A model generated the notes under the pieces. The model saw only the letters and a list, made by a program, of their open reading frames with translations, was not told where the DNA came from and did not search any database. A DNA stretch of 64,000 nucleotides from the NCBI GenBank assembly GCA_019055375.1, contig JAHQIW010000690.1:1-64000 (forward strand). The letters run 5' to 3'. This stretch comes from Parelaphostrongylus tenuis. Taxonomy: Eukaryota; Nematoda; Chromadorea; Rhabditida; Metastrongylidae. Each line of letters starts with the position of its first letter. Within the stretch, counting starts at the first letter, position 1. Shown piece by piece: positions 49,066 to 61,110 of the stretch. The position numbers were made by a program, and so were the translations under genes.

Positions 49066-49322
49066 TCTATTGATCCGTCTTCACAGAACTTCCTTTTTCA
49101 CTGTGCGGATCCCAGTACTTCCAGCATTCAATTTTTTTTCGTCTTCTTCTTGAAAGGCGTAGAATACCGACTGAGCGATTCTCCTTGCAATCTCGAAGAG
49201 AGCCTGATTGTGGCGTTTCATGGGCGCTGCCGTTGACTGCCGGAGAAAGTTTGCGGGTAGAGCTCGCTCCAAGTGCGCCGCGGCGGGCAACACAGCCACT
49301 CGACCACGGTGCTCTGTGCACC
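49066..49322 (-). repeat. tRNA-derived SINE, inverted partner of 37,669-37,905
   Basis: The minus-strand head CACCGTGGTCGAGTGGCTGT is followed by the same body (CTCCGGCAGTCAACGGCAGC) and the same tail (GGATCAATAGAGTG). Confidence 0.7.
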
Positions 49323-49494
49323 ATAACAGTAATTAACAATACGCTTACATTATCATCTAAAAGCACGTTTTCTGATCAGACAACAATTAAATATATCTCA
49401 GACGAGCCTAGTTTCTTTCGTGGTAATATTATCCTGTTCATAGCGTTTTGACACCCGACGTATGAAATGAGAGAAAAGATCGAAGTTCTGACCT

Positions 49495-49830
49495 ACTTAC
49501 AGATCGAAGGTTAAGAATGCCGTTCTACAGGCTAGGATATCAAAAATAAAGTGGGCCGGACACGTGATGTGCTTCAACGACAACCGATGGACGAGAGCCG
49601 TTACCGACTGGATTCCTCGGCATATCAAACGCTCTACAGGAAGACCACCGACCCGATGGTCCGATTTCTTCACGAAAAGACTTGAAGAAAGATATGATGC
49701 TCAGCGAATCCTTTGAGCGAGAAGGATCCACTGGACTACTCTTGCACGCGATTGGGAAAAATAGAATAGTTAGTGGTACCCGATCGAGTCACTCGACGAT
49801 CAACGGGACGACGGGTGATACAGGAATATT
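49495..49830 (+). pseudogene. RTE C-terminal fragment
   Basis: The translation reads RSKVKNAVLQARISKIKW, GHVMCFNDNRWTRAV, DWIPRHIKRSTGRPPTRW, SDFFTKRLEERYDAQRI and then a stop, followed in another frame by HWTTLARDWEK. This is the typical end of nematode RTE polymerases. It is the longest such fragment in the window and is broken by a stop or frameshift near 49,713. Confidence 0.85.
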
Positions 49831-50012
49831 ATCCTGTTGGAGTCCAAGTAGAAAAAACGCCACCGTGAGGAAAGGTAGAGCCTCGCTGAGGGAAACTTCA
49901 AAAATATTTTATATTGTTGTATGAGGCTGCTACACTCCTTGCTCTCGCCTGCAATAGCAGAAAAAATCAAGCAGTGAAATAACTAACACACTATATTTGG
50001 AACATTCTTGCA

Positions 50013-50305
50013 TGTGGCGCAGTGGTTAGAGGTGCACTGCGTCGGACACGATGTTAGTGGTTTAATCTCACGCACATGGATCACCAATCCATCCATCCCT
50101 CCGGGGTCGGTAAATTGTCCCGGACTGGTCGCGGACTCATCTAAGAGGATAAGCAGCATTGACTAGGTGCAGTGGGAGGCTACCTCGAGTCACTGTGAAC
50201 GCCAGATATGCATTCAATCACCTCAAGCGGAATTGAAAATTGAAGACGAATGCTAAAGGATCCATCAGGGACTGATCAACGACGAGGACTTTATCCTTGA
50301 TTCTT
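50013..50305 (+). repeat. SINE, about 290 bp, inside an E'-specific insertion
   Basis: A box GTGGCGCAGTGGTTAGAGG at 50,013-50,031, then CATCCATCCCTCCGG, GATATGCATTCAATCACCTC and a GGGACTGATCAACG tail. It lies in the part of E' (about 49,917-50,757) that is missing from E, so it arrived after the duplication or was lost from E. Confidence 0.8.
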
Positions 50306-50757
50306 TACTAAACATACTCGAAACAAATGCAGTTTCGGGATTCAAAAGTATTAAGGTAACAAATCTACCTCTTGCCGGCATACTCGCATCTTTTTTGTAT
50401 CATTCCCGTGAGCGTAACTTGTTTGATGTCATTGCAAACTCTCCCATCTGCATATACACTAGCAACCACAATCCATCGACTTAAAAAAATGATGATAACA
50501 CAATACCACTTGCTAAGAGTCTGTAATATGCATTTCATTTATATTAAGAAGTAAGTCCAATCCGTGAATACCTTGCAATGTATTCTAAGTGACTATTCAA
50601 GCATTTAGACTGATTTACGACATATTCGACAATAGTGAAGTTACTCGTTCTCACATATCCGAACAACCTAACACTTTTCTGTATGTTGTCCCATAATTAA
50701 TAATAAGGTGAATAAAAAAGGTGCAATTTATAAGGTAAATGACTTCTTTCATTATTA
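50306..50757. other. Remainder of E'-specific insertion, unassigned
   Basis: AT-rich sequence with no partner in block E and no recognised gene. Confidence 0.4.
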
Positions 50758-51130
50758 TAAAGGCTCGAGTGCAACGCGTATAAAGCTTATTGTGTCTATG
50801 AGTGCTAAAAACTCATCACATTCCGGTCTTAATAATATTTCTGTGTTCGGCGGCGATCAAGTGATATTTGACATACAGGTTTTCTCGAAGCTTAGAAGTT
50901 AAGGCATAATATGAGCGAACGACATAAGTACTATTTAGTGAACTATTTGCTAGTTCTCCATATTAGACGCTTACTCTCTCTTTACGGTGTTTTTTGGCGG
51001 CGTTCAAATGTCACTTCGCCTATACAAAGCGCTTCACGTGCCTGTATTCACCAATCTTGGTCATGCTTCGCTTAGCGGAACTTCCCGTTATCTCATGATT
51101 ATTATAATCTCCCCCTTATCCTGTCAGTTA

Positions 51131-51549
51131 ATAGGTTGAGGAGAAAGTTTCCGGAATTTGCTTATAAAAACTTTATTTATGCATCAATCAAGTTCGAACA
51201 AAAGACAATTTAATAGTCAGTGAGTCAATAATTAATAGTCAATAGTTGATAGTCAATAATTTAATAGTCCTTGAAGTGATCGTAGACAGCTGTCTTTCCA
51301 ACAGTTCCTTCGCCCCATGCCTCATTGATTCGACGAACAGTGTCAGCGGCATTTGTGCCCACTTTGTACTCGCTAAGCATCAACAGTCGTTTGTGTCGCG
51401 GTTCAGTTCCATCTTGCGGCAGTATAGAAGAGTTATATATCAATCGATGCGCAGGAAAACGAGCTTTTAAACCATGTGAAAATCGCATATAAAACATGCG
51501 AACATGTTAAAGTTATGGGCAAATTCCGGAAACTTTCTCCTCAACCTAT
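51131..51549 (-). mobile_element. Internally deleted mariner (419 bp)
   Basis: Terminal inverted repeats start ATAGGTTGAGGAGAAAG and extend about 31 bp nearly perfectly, flanked by TA on both sides (51,129-51,130 and 51,550-51,551). Inside is only the start of the transposase on the minus strand, with YKVGTNAADTVRRINEAW of the first helix-turn-helix. The catalytic DDD domain is absent. Block E at about 36,755 shows the empty TA site. It resembles hookworm bandit and the Hsmar1 group by this motif; the subfamily is inferred. Confidence 0.9.
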
Positions 51550-52739
51550 TACATATTAATTGCTATTCATTGATTAGTATCACAAGCCACGCCCTCTGTC
51601 GATAGCTTATATAAGCTTGCCATTTCTATCGTTCAAACACTTCGGCTGTGGAAGCCCGTCCCGCCTTATGCTTGTGAGAGGCTCCTAGTTTTCATCCTAA
51701 TACATAACCAACTCCACCTAACTTCATTGTTCTATATTCCTCTGACCATCAAATCCAAGCGATGAATTGGCCGCGAATTGAAGCCAAAGAATATGCGTGG
51801 CAGGCGAACTATTTCCACTCCACAACTGTGGTTTGGTAATTTGTAAGCTACGATATAAACACTTTTGATAATACGGCTCGAAGATTATGAGACGATGCTG
51901 AAAATACGGTTGGTAATAGCACAGAATCACAATTAACTGGCTGTTTATGAAGAGGTGAACTCTGTGATCCAAAAAGAGTAGCCGGCAGTTGCACACAATC
52001 GCTGTCCTGGCTCTTGATATGCATGTTATCTTTAGTGATGAGTGATCTGATTTATTAGTTTAGCCATTTTTAGGCATAAAAAAATAAGCTGAAGAGATCT
52101 CTTTTAGCTGCGATGAGAAATATGCTGGTTTTATAAACATTAGCTTATTCCTCTACGCAATCAGAGTGAAGGTATTCTTGCACTTCGTTCGTGATTTGTT
52201 GTGGATTTCCTACTCATTATGTGTAAACCTTTCAGTGTAGAACGTAATAGATGAAATACAGCGAGTGGAGGGACGCATTATACCTGCCCTCAAGAGCATA
52301 TGCGAGCAGGAGTCTATTGCAAGGTATGTGAGACCGACTCATATTGAGCTGATGTTTCTATATACATATTATTTGGAAAACTGCAACAAAAGCAGCAAAA
52401 ATCCATTAACTTATTAGAATACCTTTACTTTCGACAGTTTATATAGACTTCGCTTAAAAGCAATGATATTCCCATAGTCTGATAAGATGTTTTAAGCCTT
52501 TAGTGAGGTCTGAGGTTTGACTTATAGAGTGCTACACAGCTCTTTCGTCGTTAAAGGCTCATCGATAGGACGGTGCCATTCGGTTCAGCTAATCCCCAAT
52601 CCTTTTGTTCATGAGCTCGTTGTTGCAAAACATCCGTCTAGCAGTGCATAAGTGTCATAACAGACCTCCTTACACACTCGAAACATGCTATCAGATTATT
52701 ACAGATTTTAAGCGATCCTATACAAACAGTCGAGAGTAA

Positions 52740-55700
52740 ATATATGATTCATTCGACCAGCCAGGAGAGCTCGACGGTCTTCACTGCAATGTCGGGGAAT
52801 GTGTCACTCGACATGCAGTTATTCAAATAATTCGGCGTCAGCCCCCATTACGTGGAGGTATATCCTCTTGCAGAAGATTGGCTGAACCAAATGGCACCAT
52901 GTCACTATGAGCCGTTAAAGACGAAACAGCTGTTAATACTGTATAAGTATCATACCAGACCTACTAAAGACTCAAAACATGTTATTATAGTACCAGGTTA
53001 CAAAACATTTGTTCTTTCTTGTCGATAATGATTCTTGAGGTGTTGAGAGACTAGTACTGGTGAATCACTGAAGTTGGGTGATTTTTATTAGGCGAATTGA
53101 AAAAAGGACGAATGCTGTACTGACTTCGCAAGTAGTTTATGTTATTATTCCTTGTTTGTTTTTCCTTTAAATACTCGTTTTTGTGTTTCTCAAAAAAGTA
53201 CGTTTCAGCGATTACCTCTCCTCGTCAGGGCCACACGCTCAACGACTTACCCTACATAGAAGGGAAGGGGAGACGTAGATTGTCTAGATATGGCAAGGTC
53301 AAATTTTGCCGGGATTCATACAGTTGACAAGACGCGGTTGTCATTTATTGTTTATTTAGACGTTATCTTTGATCGATTGTTTCTGAAACTTTGTCTTAAA
53401 CTATAATGTGCCCTATTGAAAGGCAATGTCTAAATAAATTTGGATACTTATTCGTTAGACAGCGATAAATGAATATTCGACTTCAATTGCTGGACAAGAA
53501 TTTTTCGTAGGAGCATTAGTTATCATTCGAAGGCACAAATCTCTGGCTAGAGCCGTACATGGGTGGTCTGTCAGAACACCTTTTCAAAACACTGTAAAAT
53601 CCAAAAAAATTATAACACACCCTCCGCGAGTTTTCACGCCTCTTACGCGTATAATTTCGTGAAAATACAAAAGCATACGAATTTATAGAGGAAGTTTAGC
53701 AGAATCTGAGTATATCGCTCTGTATGGAGTTTCTGTAGTGGTTGCAGTAGTGAATGCCCCGTCGAATGCTATGTGTTAGTATACCTGCCACGCGGATTAA
53801 TTTATTAGGAATAACAGCCAGAATAAATCGCTAATAGAAAACAACCTATAATAAATGATAATTACATATAATACATTCACATCCGCCAACCAATCCAATT
53901 GGCGGAGCAAAAGTTCATATTTCGCAACAGTCGTTAAATCAATACATTGTAGTGGCTCGAGTAGTAGCTATTTCGTAACATGAGTAGTATGTCAGCGTGG
54001 GTCGAATACATGAGGACAAAGAGCCAGAGTTGACTCTATTTAACTTAGAAGGTTTGCAAACGTCAATCAGGAGACGGGGGAACCAGGGAGGCTATCGTGG
54101 TCGCCTCGGAATTACGAAACCCCAGGGCGGTATGTCGGGTCGACGATGTGTGAGTGTCATAGTCGTCATAAGTCATAAAGTCTCACACTGTATGTTCGAG
54201 ATCGTCTCACGAGCCCGCTACCCATCCCTAGGGGTGAGTCGCCCACGACCCCCACCACTGGGCACGTCTCCGTGACCTGGGTTTGCATTCACAATGTCTA
54301 GTGGATCATCGAGCAATCAGTCAAAGTAAAAGGTGGTGAACATAATTACGTCTCGTGGACAAAGTCAGCAGACGACAACTGAACTGGGCCACATCGAGTC
54401 ATAAACAATAATTGTAGGCGATCGGTATGCTAAAGGGAGAAGGAAACAAATACGAAAACGAAAGGTAACCCGGCGGCCGCACGGACCAGTTGAAGGCGCT
54501 CGACTCTCGTCGTCGTCGGCCCATGGATTGCGAAACTCCAGTCCATGCTGCGCACCAGTCCTCCCATAGCGCAACGCCGCCTCTCGCATCCAACTCTACC
54601 TTAACAATCGAACTCGTTATGTTATTACTCATATAGAAAGATAATGTAAAAATAGCAATGAATGTTGCATGAGTTGCTATAGTTTCTTAGAAAGCGGAGA
54701 AAGCATTCTTAATTGAAAACAAGTTGTGCGCACACATCTAACCCATATCGATCTATCGCCCGCCGAGTAAGTTAAGCTCGATCTATTTTCGCTGCTTCAA
54801 TGCAGAGAAATGGTCATTCTCAGAAACCAAGTACACTACTGGAATTAGTGAAACCTACGCTATCGAATGTCTACTAATACTCTAAAGAAAGAGCTCTGCC
54901 CAGCAAGGAGTGAAGCACGAATTTTTCTTTCTTTTTCAGCGCTATTAGAAGAGCTTTTCCCAAAAAAACATACTTTCAAGTTCATCGTGGCTAGTGCTAT
55001 CCAAAGAGTACTAGCACTAAAGGAAGGAGCCTTGTCCAGCAAAATTATGTGAGGTAAGGAAAAAAACGCACGGTCCTGTAAAACATAATTTTATCTTGAG
55101 TATAACAGCGTTTAAAAGGGTGTTTCAAAACTGGCCATGTATGGATCTAGTCAGAGATTTGAGCTTTAGAATGACTACTGAGACGTCTCCCCTTCCCTAA
55201 TATGTACAGCGGCTGGTGGGGCGTTTGGGTTTGACGAGACAAGCGAAATCGCCAAAAACTACGTAAGCCACTCACGTAACAAACTTTAGAAAAGGCTGAA
55301 AAGTTCCATAGAGTGAACCAAAACTCAAAAACGAGGTTTCACAATTAGTCGATTGAAAGCAATGTCTAACTTTGTTGATTGTTATTGCAGACTGAGGAAG
55401 ATCGTCTACTGCATCAATCGCTAATTCACTGTCGGAGTTGAAGGATCGGAATCCGAAACTCAGCATGACATTGATGGAACATGTAGCTGGATCAGATGGT
55501 CCACCTGGAACAGGAAACTTGTTATAGCTATAATTCAATATTTAGTTGCTTGTACACCCATCTATAACAAATCTTTTATTTTTATATTTTTTTTTCTTAT
55601 ATACACTATTTCTTCACTCTATCCATGTTCCAAACTTTGCCTATTCTTGAACACTCTGCTGGCTGTATTTAAGATCGTACCATGCCAAGAATAGGAAATT

Positions 55701-57110
55701 GGCACTGATTGAGTGTCAAAACTTTCGTAGTCTATGTACCGCCGTAGACTATATGCAAATTAGCATGTTAAAATTCTTGATATGTCAGTTTGACGAGATT
55801 GTTGCATATTACCATCGCTTGTATTTCTTGATATTTCAGCGTATTTCAAGATCTTGAAGAATAAATTCATTTGCAACCAATTAGATATTCAATCGAGGTC
55901 AGGTTCACAATTATCTTATCCTCATTCGCCATGAACAAGTTTGCTCAGTACAGTGACTCTTGTAAGTTACATAGGAGAAAGATAAGTCCTTATTTCTGTC
56001 AAAACATGATTTGGGATGAGACATATCGACAAAATAAAGTTTTATCAACTTCAAAAGATCACTTCCGGATGCTAGATTCTATAAGCTTCATTTCTCTATT
56101 CTTTCAGTCAACTCCAGTTTTTTCCCAAAGTAACAGCATCCTACTGAAACGTCGACAGTACAACTTATCTTGACCTTTATTCGAATCCCCACATTCTTCA
56201 CGAAACCTCTCAAACCTCATACCCTTGAATCTGCATTGGACTTGTCTTGATAGGACGACTTTCTCAAATCTAATTGCGAAGCTCCGCTGTCACAGTGATC
56301 CAGTGAAAATAGTTCGACCGTTATGAGTGATAAAGAGTACGTAGCCAATACTCCTCAATCGCAGCCTACTAGCATTAAACAGTAAGAAACCCTAGCAAAT
56401 GTGGGTGCAAGTTAACGACTAAGGTGTAAAAAGCACCTGCACAATGTGATACATGTCATATCAGCCCATGAAATGTTACAATGAACATCCAAATTATTAG
56501 TAGATTGACTATTGGTTCATCACTGGAGCAATTTTCTCGTAAAAGTCATATATAGATTTTTGTTATCTAACGGTGTAGATAATCTCAATGGCACAAAAGA
56601 TTAACTCATTTCATCGATTATATCGCTCATAAATGATTCAGAATTAGAGATTTTGAAAAGGAGAAGCTCATATGGTTTCTTTTATGAATAGCGATTTTTG
56701 ACACGTAGAACACTAGAGCAGATGCAGGACACATGTCAGGTAGACCTTCCAGAGGGCTTAAATAAGCCTTCTTTCATACTTTTTGTTCAAAGTGTTTTCT
56801 TTTTTTGACTTTTTTTTTTGCCATTGCAGTGTATCATTGAGATCCTGATGGTATAAACTATGTTTACGATAGACGGCGTCTCAATTTTGTCAAGACAGGT
56901 ACACTCGGTCCGGAGTAAAAATGCGTTTGTGAAACTTTCTTCGGCGATATTGAGTTTTTTCTGTAACGCTGAAGTTCGTTTTGAATCTAGTTTTTACTGT
57001 ACACAGGCAAGATTTTCATTTGAACACGGCCTAATATTGGCGCCGTCCGATCCGGAAAGGTTCATTTGAAGATAGCACAATCCATTTGAAAGTTTCGAAC
57101 ACTCTCCATA
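52740..57110 (+). repeat. Block C, direct copy of A and inverted copy of B
   Basis: It continues from E' without a break, so E'+C mirrors B+E. The empty array site is at about 56,375 (GCATTAAACAGTAAGAAACC). Poly-T tracts and modules match those of A and B. Confidence 0.85.
53735..54687. mobile_element. 953-bp insertion specific to block C, flanked by a 7-bp repeat
   Basis: AGTTTCT occurs at 53,728-53,734 and again at 54,681-54,687, and blocks A and B are uninterrupted at this point (GAGTTTCTTGAAAAGCGG near 23,124). The insert is GC-richer in its middle (54,080-54,560). Short ORFs on both strands have no recognised motif and I see no clear terminal inverted repeat, so the class is unknown. 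Confidence 0.6.
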
Positions 57111-57114
57111 ATTG

Positions 57115-57260
57115 ATCCATTATCGACTGTTTTTAAAATCTCGCAGTAAACATTCAGTACAAAATTTTAAAGAATGTTTAAAGCCTTACCGAGATTAGTA
57201 CGCCAGGGTTATACACGCGTATTTCGCGGGTCTCGCCCTCTTCGTCAGTGACCCACGCCG
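57115..57260 (-). repeat. Decayed hammerhead element at the outer end of arm C
   Basis: The minus strand at 57,206-57,254 has stem I GGGTCA with TAACCC (one mismatch), core CTGACGA (position 7 is free in the consensus), GAAA and the GTA triplet. Stem II keeps three GC pairs near its loop but is mismatched at its base. It is the mirror copy of 32,162-32,400 but better preserved in the core. Confidence 0.75.
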
Positions 57261-58007
57261 CCACATAATATATGACGCCGACTTTTGCAGGATTTAGTGC
57301 ACTTCGAAACTGGATCAACAGATCATATCGGATAAAGGTAGATTGAAATTCATCCCACCCAAAATGTCCCGCCAGGTACAGGAATTTCATTCAAGCGATC
57401 TTTCCTTTCATGGATTTCACTCGATGAGGCGACATTGACCAACATCACACTTGATCCATTTGATCCTACTTTCGTTGATTCTTTTCTCACCTAAAAAGTT
57501 TTTTAAGTTGAAGTTTAATGTAATATGTGAATGCTATCGATGAGATGCATTGTTCACTGATGAGTTTCATCTAGTTCTCGGACGATATAAGGCTGATTCA
57601 CTCATCGTTTCATTCAGAAATGTTCATCTGCTTTGTTTGAATAAGATTGTCGAATAGAAATCTCAATTTGAAGCAATGTTCAATCGTTCAATCTCTCTAG
57701 TAATTCAATATTTGTTTTCAACATGCTTTGTTTTATATTCATTCACCATGTTACATAGTGTTGATTTACTCCGCGCTGCTATTTCAATTTGAATTTGTAA
57801 ACAAAATTATGAATCGAAGAGTAAAAATGCCACATGTTCAGATTTGATTCTTAAATAGACAGTATTATTTCTTAGCTTGGAGAAGTTCATTTTTTACACG
57901 AAGGAATCTGCAATTTGCAAAGTCGTTGTGAATACGCTTCTACTTTCACTCCAGCAGCTAGATACCTAAATCTATTGCTTCAATTCTAGAAAATCCTCCG
58001 AACTCGT
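57261..58007. other. AT-rich stretch upstream of the SOD pseudogene
   Basis: No second copy in the window and no gene recognised. It does not resemble the sequence upstream of the intact SOD gene. Confidence 0.45.
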
Positions 58008-58897
58008 ATGGCGGGAATGAAGTCCTTGCTCTTCATCTCTTTGATTTTCATATCGATAGCAAATTGCTCGTTTTCAGGTGAGACTTAATGTCATATCACA
58101 TTCACATAATAACTTTGCCATTCGTGATATCAAAGAAACCACAGTATTTACCATCACAGCTGCTGCTGGTTGTGAAATGAACACGTTTCAATGAACAGCT
58201 TGTAAAAATGCAAAATGTAAACAGCCTGTTACGGTGCGAAAAGCTCATGCCGTTATGTTTTAAGCAGCTCCTGGCGGCAACCCAACAACTGTTATTCGAG
58301 ATATCAATATGACAGAGTACAATGGATCGGTGACGATAAGCTGATGGATGATTTGATGTAATCAGGAGCGATTTATGACTCTAATTTAGCACATCGTTTA
58401 CATCACGAGTAATCTAACTTGGCCTAGCCTCAGTCTCCACGGTTTTCACGTTCATCAGTTTAGCGATCTCAGCAATTGATGCTTAGCGGCAGGAACGCAC
58501 TTCAACCCCTTTCGAACGCCTCACGGTGGGCCATTCGACCCACCTTCGAGACGACATGTCAGATATCTTGGAAACTAGTGGCACCTGTGAGCTTTCTAAG
58601 TTTCACACTGATGATGTTTAATGGCTATTTCTATACATTTTAAAATGTCTTAGATACATTTATCTTACAATTCTTCACTTTCATTACACCAATTTTTTTA
58701 GCAAAGTGGTCCCACAATGTTTGTCATCCAAGATTATCTCATTACGTTCACCGGAAGTTCGTGGTGTTACTGGACGATCATTTGTGGTCCATGAGCAAAT
58801 GGATGATCTTGGGAGAGGAGGAAATATCGGAAGTCTCACAACAGGTAACTCTGGCCGTCGAGTTGCATGTGGAATAATTGCCTACGCTATGCCGTGA
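58008..58897 (+). pseudogene. Cu/Zn superoxide dismutase pseudogene
   Basis: The exon plan mirrors the intact gene: signal peptide exon 58,008-58,077 (MAGMKSLLFISLIFISI), then 58,235-58,335, 58,402-58,586 and 58,702-58,897. Second-exon length (101 nt) and intron phases match. Damage: the intron 1 acceptor reads GG, the intron 2 donor AT and the intron 2 acceptor AC. In-frame stops lie at 58,261-58,263, 58,477-58,479 and 58,576-58,578, the last with a 4-bp deletion. A one-base insertion near 58,756-58,759 shifts the frame. The zinc ligand Asp is Tyr (58,564-58,566). Cu ligands HVH, THFNP, PHGGP and FVVHE are still readable. It clearly was a secreted SOD once; I see no way to express it. Confidence 0.93.
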
Positions 58898-59059
58898 AAT
58901 GTTTAACTTTGTTTTCACGATAACAGTTGTGTATTGTAAGGAGGAGTTTTCTCTTTATTTCTGTGAATTCCTTGAATCTCGCGCTATTTCTGCGAATGCA
59001 TGACATATTTCAACAAAGATTTCAAAAAAAGATGCTCTATATGAAAAGAACTTGCAAGT

Positions 59060-59860
59060 GACAGTAGTTCTTTTCCGTCATCCGGAATTAAATGACGAAG
59101 CGACCCCTTTCGCTAGACAAGAAGTTCTCATAAGAGTGTTAATGATCATTCGGAGACTAAAATTTTGAAGGTAATGCTGTTCGTGGGCCTTTTTTGAAAA
59201 GCTTTTCTTGTAGCGCTGTGCTTTGATAATTTTGCACTTATGCTTCGCTGGAAGCACGGAAAAAATACGAACGTGTAGAGAAATATGTATCATCAGAGTC
59301 ATATATTGTGGCTCTGATTTTTGTCAAAGGGGAGAAAAATCTAAAGTTCAATAAGAAAGATCGCACTATACATGTGAGCCGCAGCTGCGGGATCGGTTGA
59401 TTGCATATTTTAACACGCCCGCGCACTCATTCTAACCGACGAGTAGATCGGCGACTTATGTAGTACTCAATCTTATTTTCCCTTCTGCATTGGAAGAAGA
59501 CGGTTTTTCGAGAAAATAAACATAGCGATGAAATCGTTGAAATTTGCACTATTAAAAAGTCATTCGCGATTCGAGGGAAGAGCTCTGTCCTGCGAGAAAT
59601 ACGGGTGTGTACAAAACAAAATTATTTTTTTACTGCTTTTCCGAAAGGCAAACCGATAGTATTTGAGCTATCGAACGGTTATTAAGCAGTTTGACGAAAA
59701 AGTTTCATCCGGAGAGTATAAGCATAATAATAATTAGAGCGCGCGGAGCGTATGAAACATAATCTTGACATAAAATGTGAAGCATTTTTTCATCATAGCA
59801 CTTCATAGCACTATAGGGTCTCTTCGAGAAGTGAGCACGTACAGCATTCTCTCGGGATTT
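59060..59860 (+). repeat. Partial G-type block
   Basis: It matches 45,940-46,480 in the same orientation and 21,290-21,790 inverted, for example CGACCCCTTTCGCTAGACAA at 59,100-59,119, then the CATTCGGAGAC module and the GCCGCAGCTGCGGGATCGG phrase near 59,381. More diverged than G and G'. Confidence 0.7.
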
Positions 59861-60351
59861 GAGCTTCAAAATCGTTACTAATATTTTTCTGGATGTCCAG
59901 CAAAAAAGGAATTCTTTTCATTTTTTGCCGGATAACGGAAAGCAGCCGGAATAATTAAGACAACTTGTTAGAATATGGATGCCCTGACGAACTTGGCAGT
60001 CATAACACCACCGTCATGATTTGATTTTTTCGTTTCTTTTAGTGAGAAAATTGAGCGATGTTTGACAAGTCTTAATGGATTCGCCGAGTGAGACTTTTGT
60101 TCGCTACCCCGGGTACTACGCCACAGCGGGTATTGAGATATACTTATTAGATTGGGAAAACTCTTGTCATGTTTTGCAATTTATCTGGACTCGTGTAAAA
60201 TTCCAGCGAATGTGTCTCAGAAGTGCGATGGATCCGCTACTCTATGAAAATTCTGTTAGATCTGGAGAAGTGTTTCCTTCTGCTATCTGTATTACTTATC
60301 CTTGTCTCGTTTCAGAGTGAAATGAGTAGGCACCAGCAAGAGTTCGTGTTA

Positions 60352-61110
60352 ATAGGTTGAGGAGAAAGTTTCCGGAATTTGCTTATAAAAACTTTATTAT
60401 GCATCAATTAAGTTTGAACAAAAGACAATTTAATAGTCAAAGTGGTCTCCTGAGCCGATAACGTTCAGCCACAGATCGTCAAAATTGTCTTCTGATCACA
60501 ATCAAAACTCATCACCCCACAATCGTGAACTCAGCGTGTTAATAGGTTGAGGAGAAAGTTTCCGGAATTTGCTTATAAAAACTTTATTTATGCATCAATT
60601 AAGTTTGAACAAAAGACAATTTGATAGTCAAAGTGGTCTCCTGAGCCGATAACGTTCAGCCACACATCGTCAAAATTGTCTTCTGATCACAATCAAACTC
60701 ATCACCTCACAATCGTGAACTCAGCGATGGGCACTCTTCCATTCGGTCAAGAATTGCTTGGCGGTCGACTTCTCGTGAACGTCCCGATCGTGGCTTGTCA
60801 GACAGACTCTCATTTCGTGCCTTGAACTCCTTGAAGTGATCGTAGACAGCTTTCTTTCCAACAGTTCCTTCGTCCCATGCCTCATTGATTCGACGAACAG
60901 TGTCAGCGGCATTTGTGCCCACTTTGTACTCGTTAAACATCAACAGTCGTTTCTGTTCGCGGTTCAGTTCCATCTTGCGGCAGCATAGATGAATTATATA
61001 TCAATCGATGCGCAAGAAAACGAGCTTTCAAACCATGTGAAAATCGCATATAAAACATGCGAACATGTTAAAGTTATGGGCGAATTTCGGGAACTTTCTC
61101 CTCAACCTAT
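60352..61110 (-). mobile_element. Internally deleted mariner (759 bp) with duplicated end
   Basis: TA-flanked (60,350-60,351 and 61,111-61,112) with the same terminal repeats as the copy at 51,131. The left 190 bp, with its terminal repeat and a GTGTTA flank, is tandemly duplicated (60,352 and 60,542). On the minus strand 60,707-60,973 encodes 88 residues: the HTH with YKVGTNAADTVRRINEAW, then the linker SDKPRSGRSREVDRQ, then a stop. The catalytic domain is missing, so it cannot move itself. Block D near 30,343 gives the empty TA site. Confidence 0.9.

Larger units (their letters stand above)
49060..52740 (+). repeat. Block E', inverted copy of 35,600-37,910
   Basis: It aligns with the reverse complement of block E throughout, interrupted by about 840 bp (49,917-50,757) and by a mariner (51,131-51,549). 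Shared landmarks are TTTCGTGGTAATATTATCC near 49,417 and GCCACGCCCTCTGTCGATA near 51,585. Confidence 0.85.

Noticed and set aside
53735..54687. Solo LTR
   Set aside because: The flanking repeat is 7 bp rather than 4-6, and the insert does not begin with TG and end with CA in a consistent way.
58706..58897. Separate small protein-coding gene of 63 codons
   Set aside because: It is the last exon of the SOD pseudogene read from a frame shifted by one base; the upstream part of the frame is not SOD-like.
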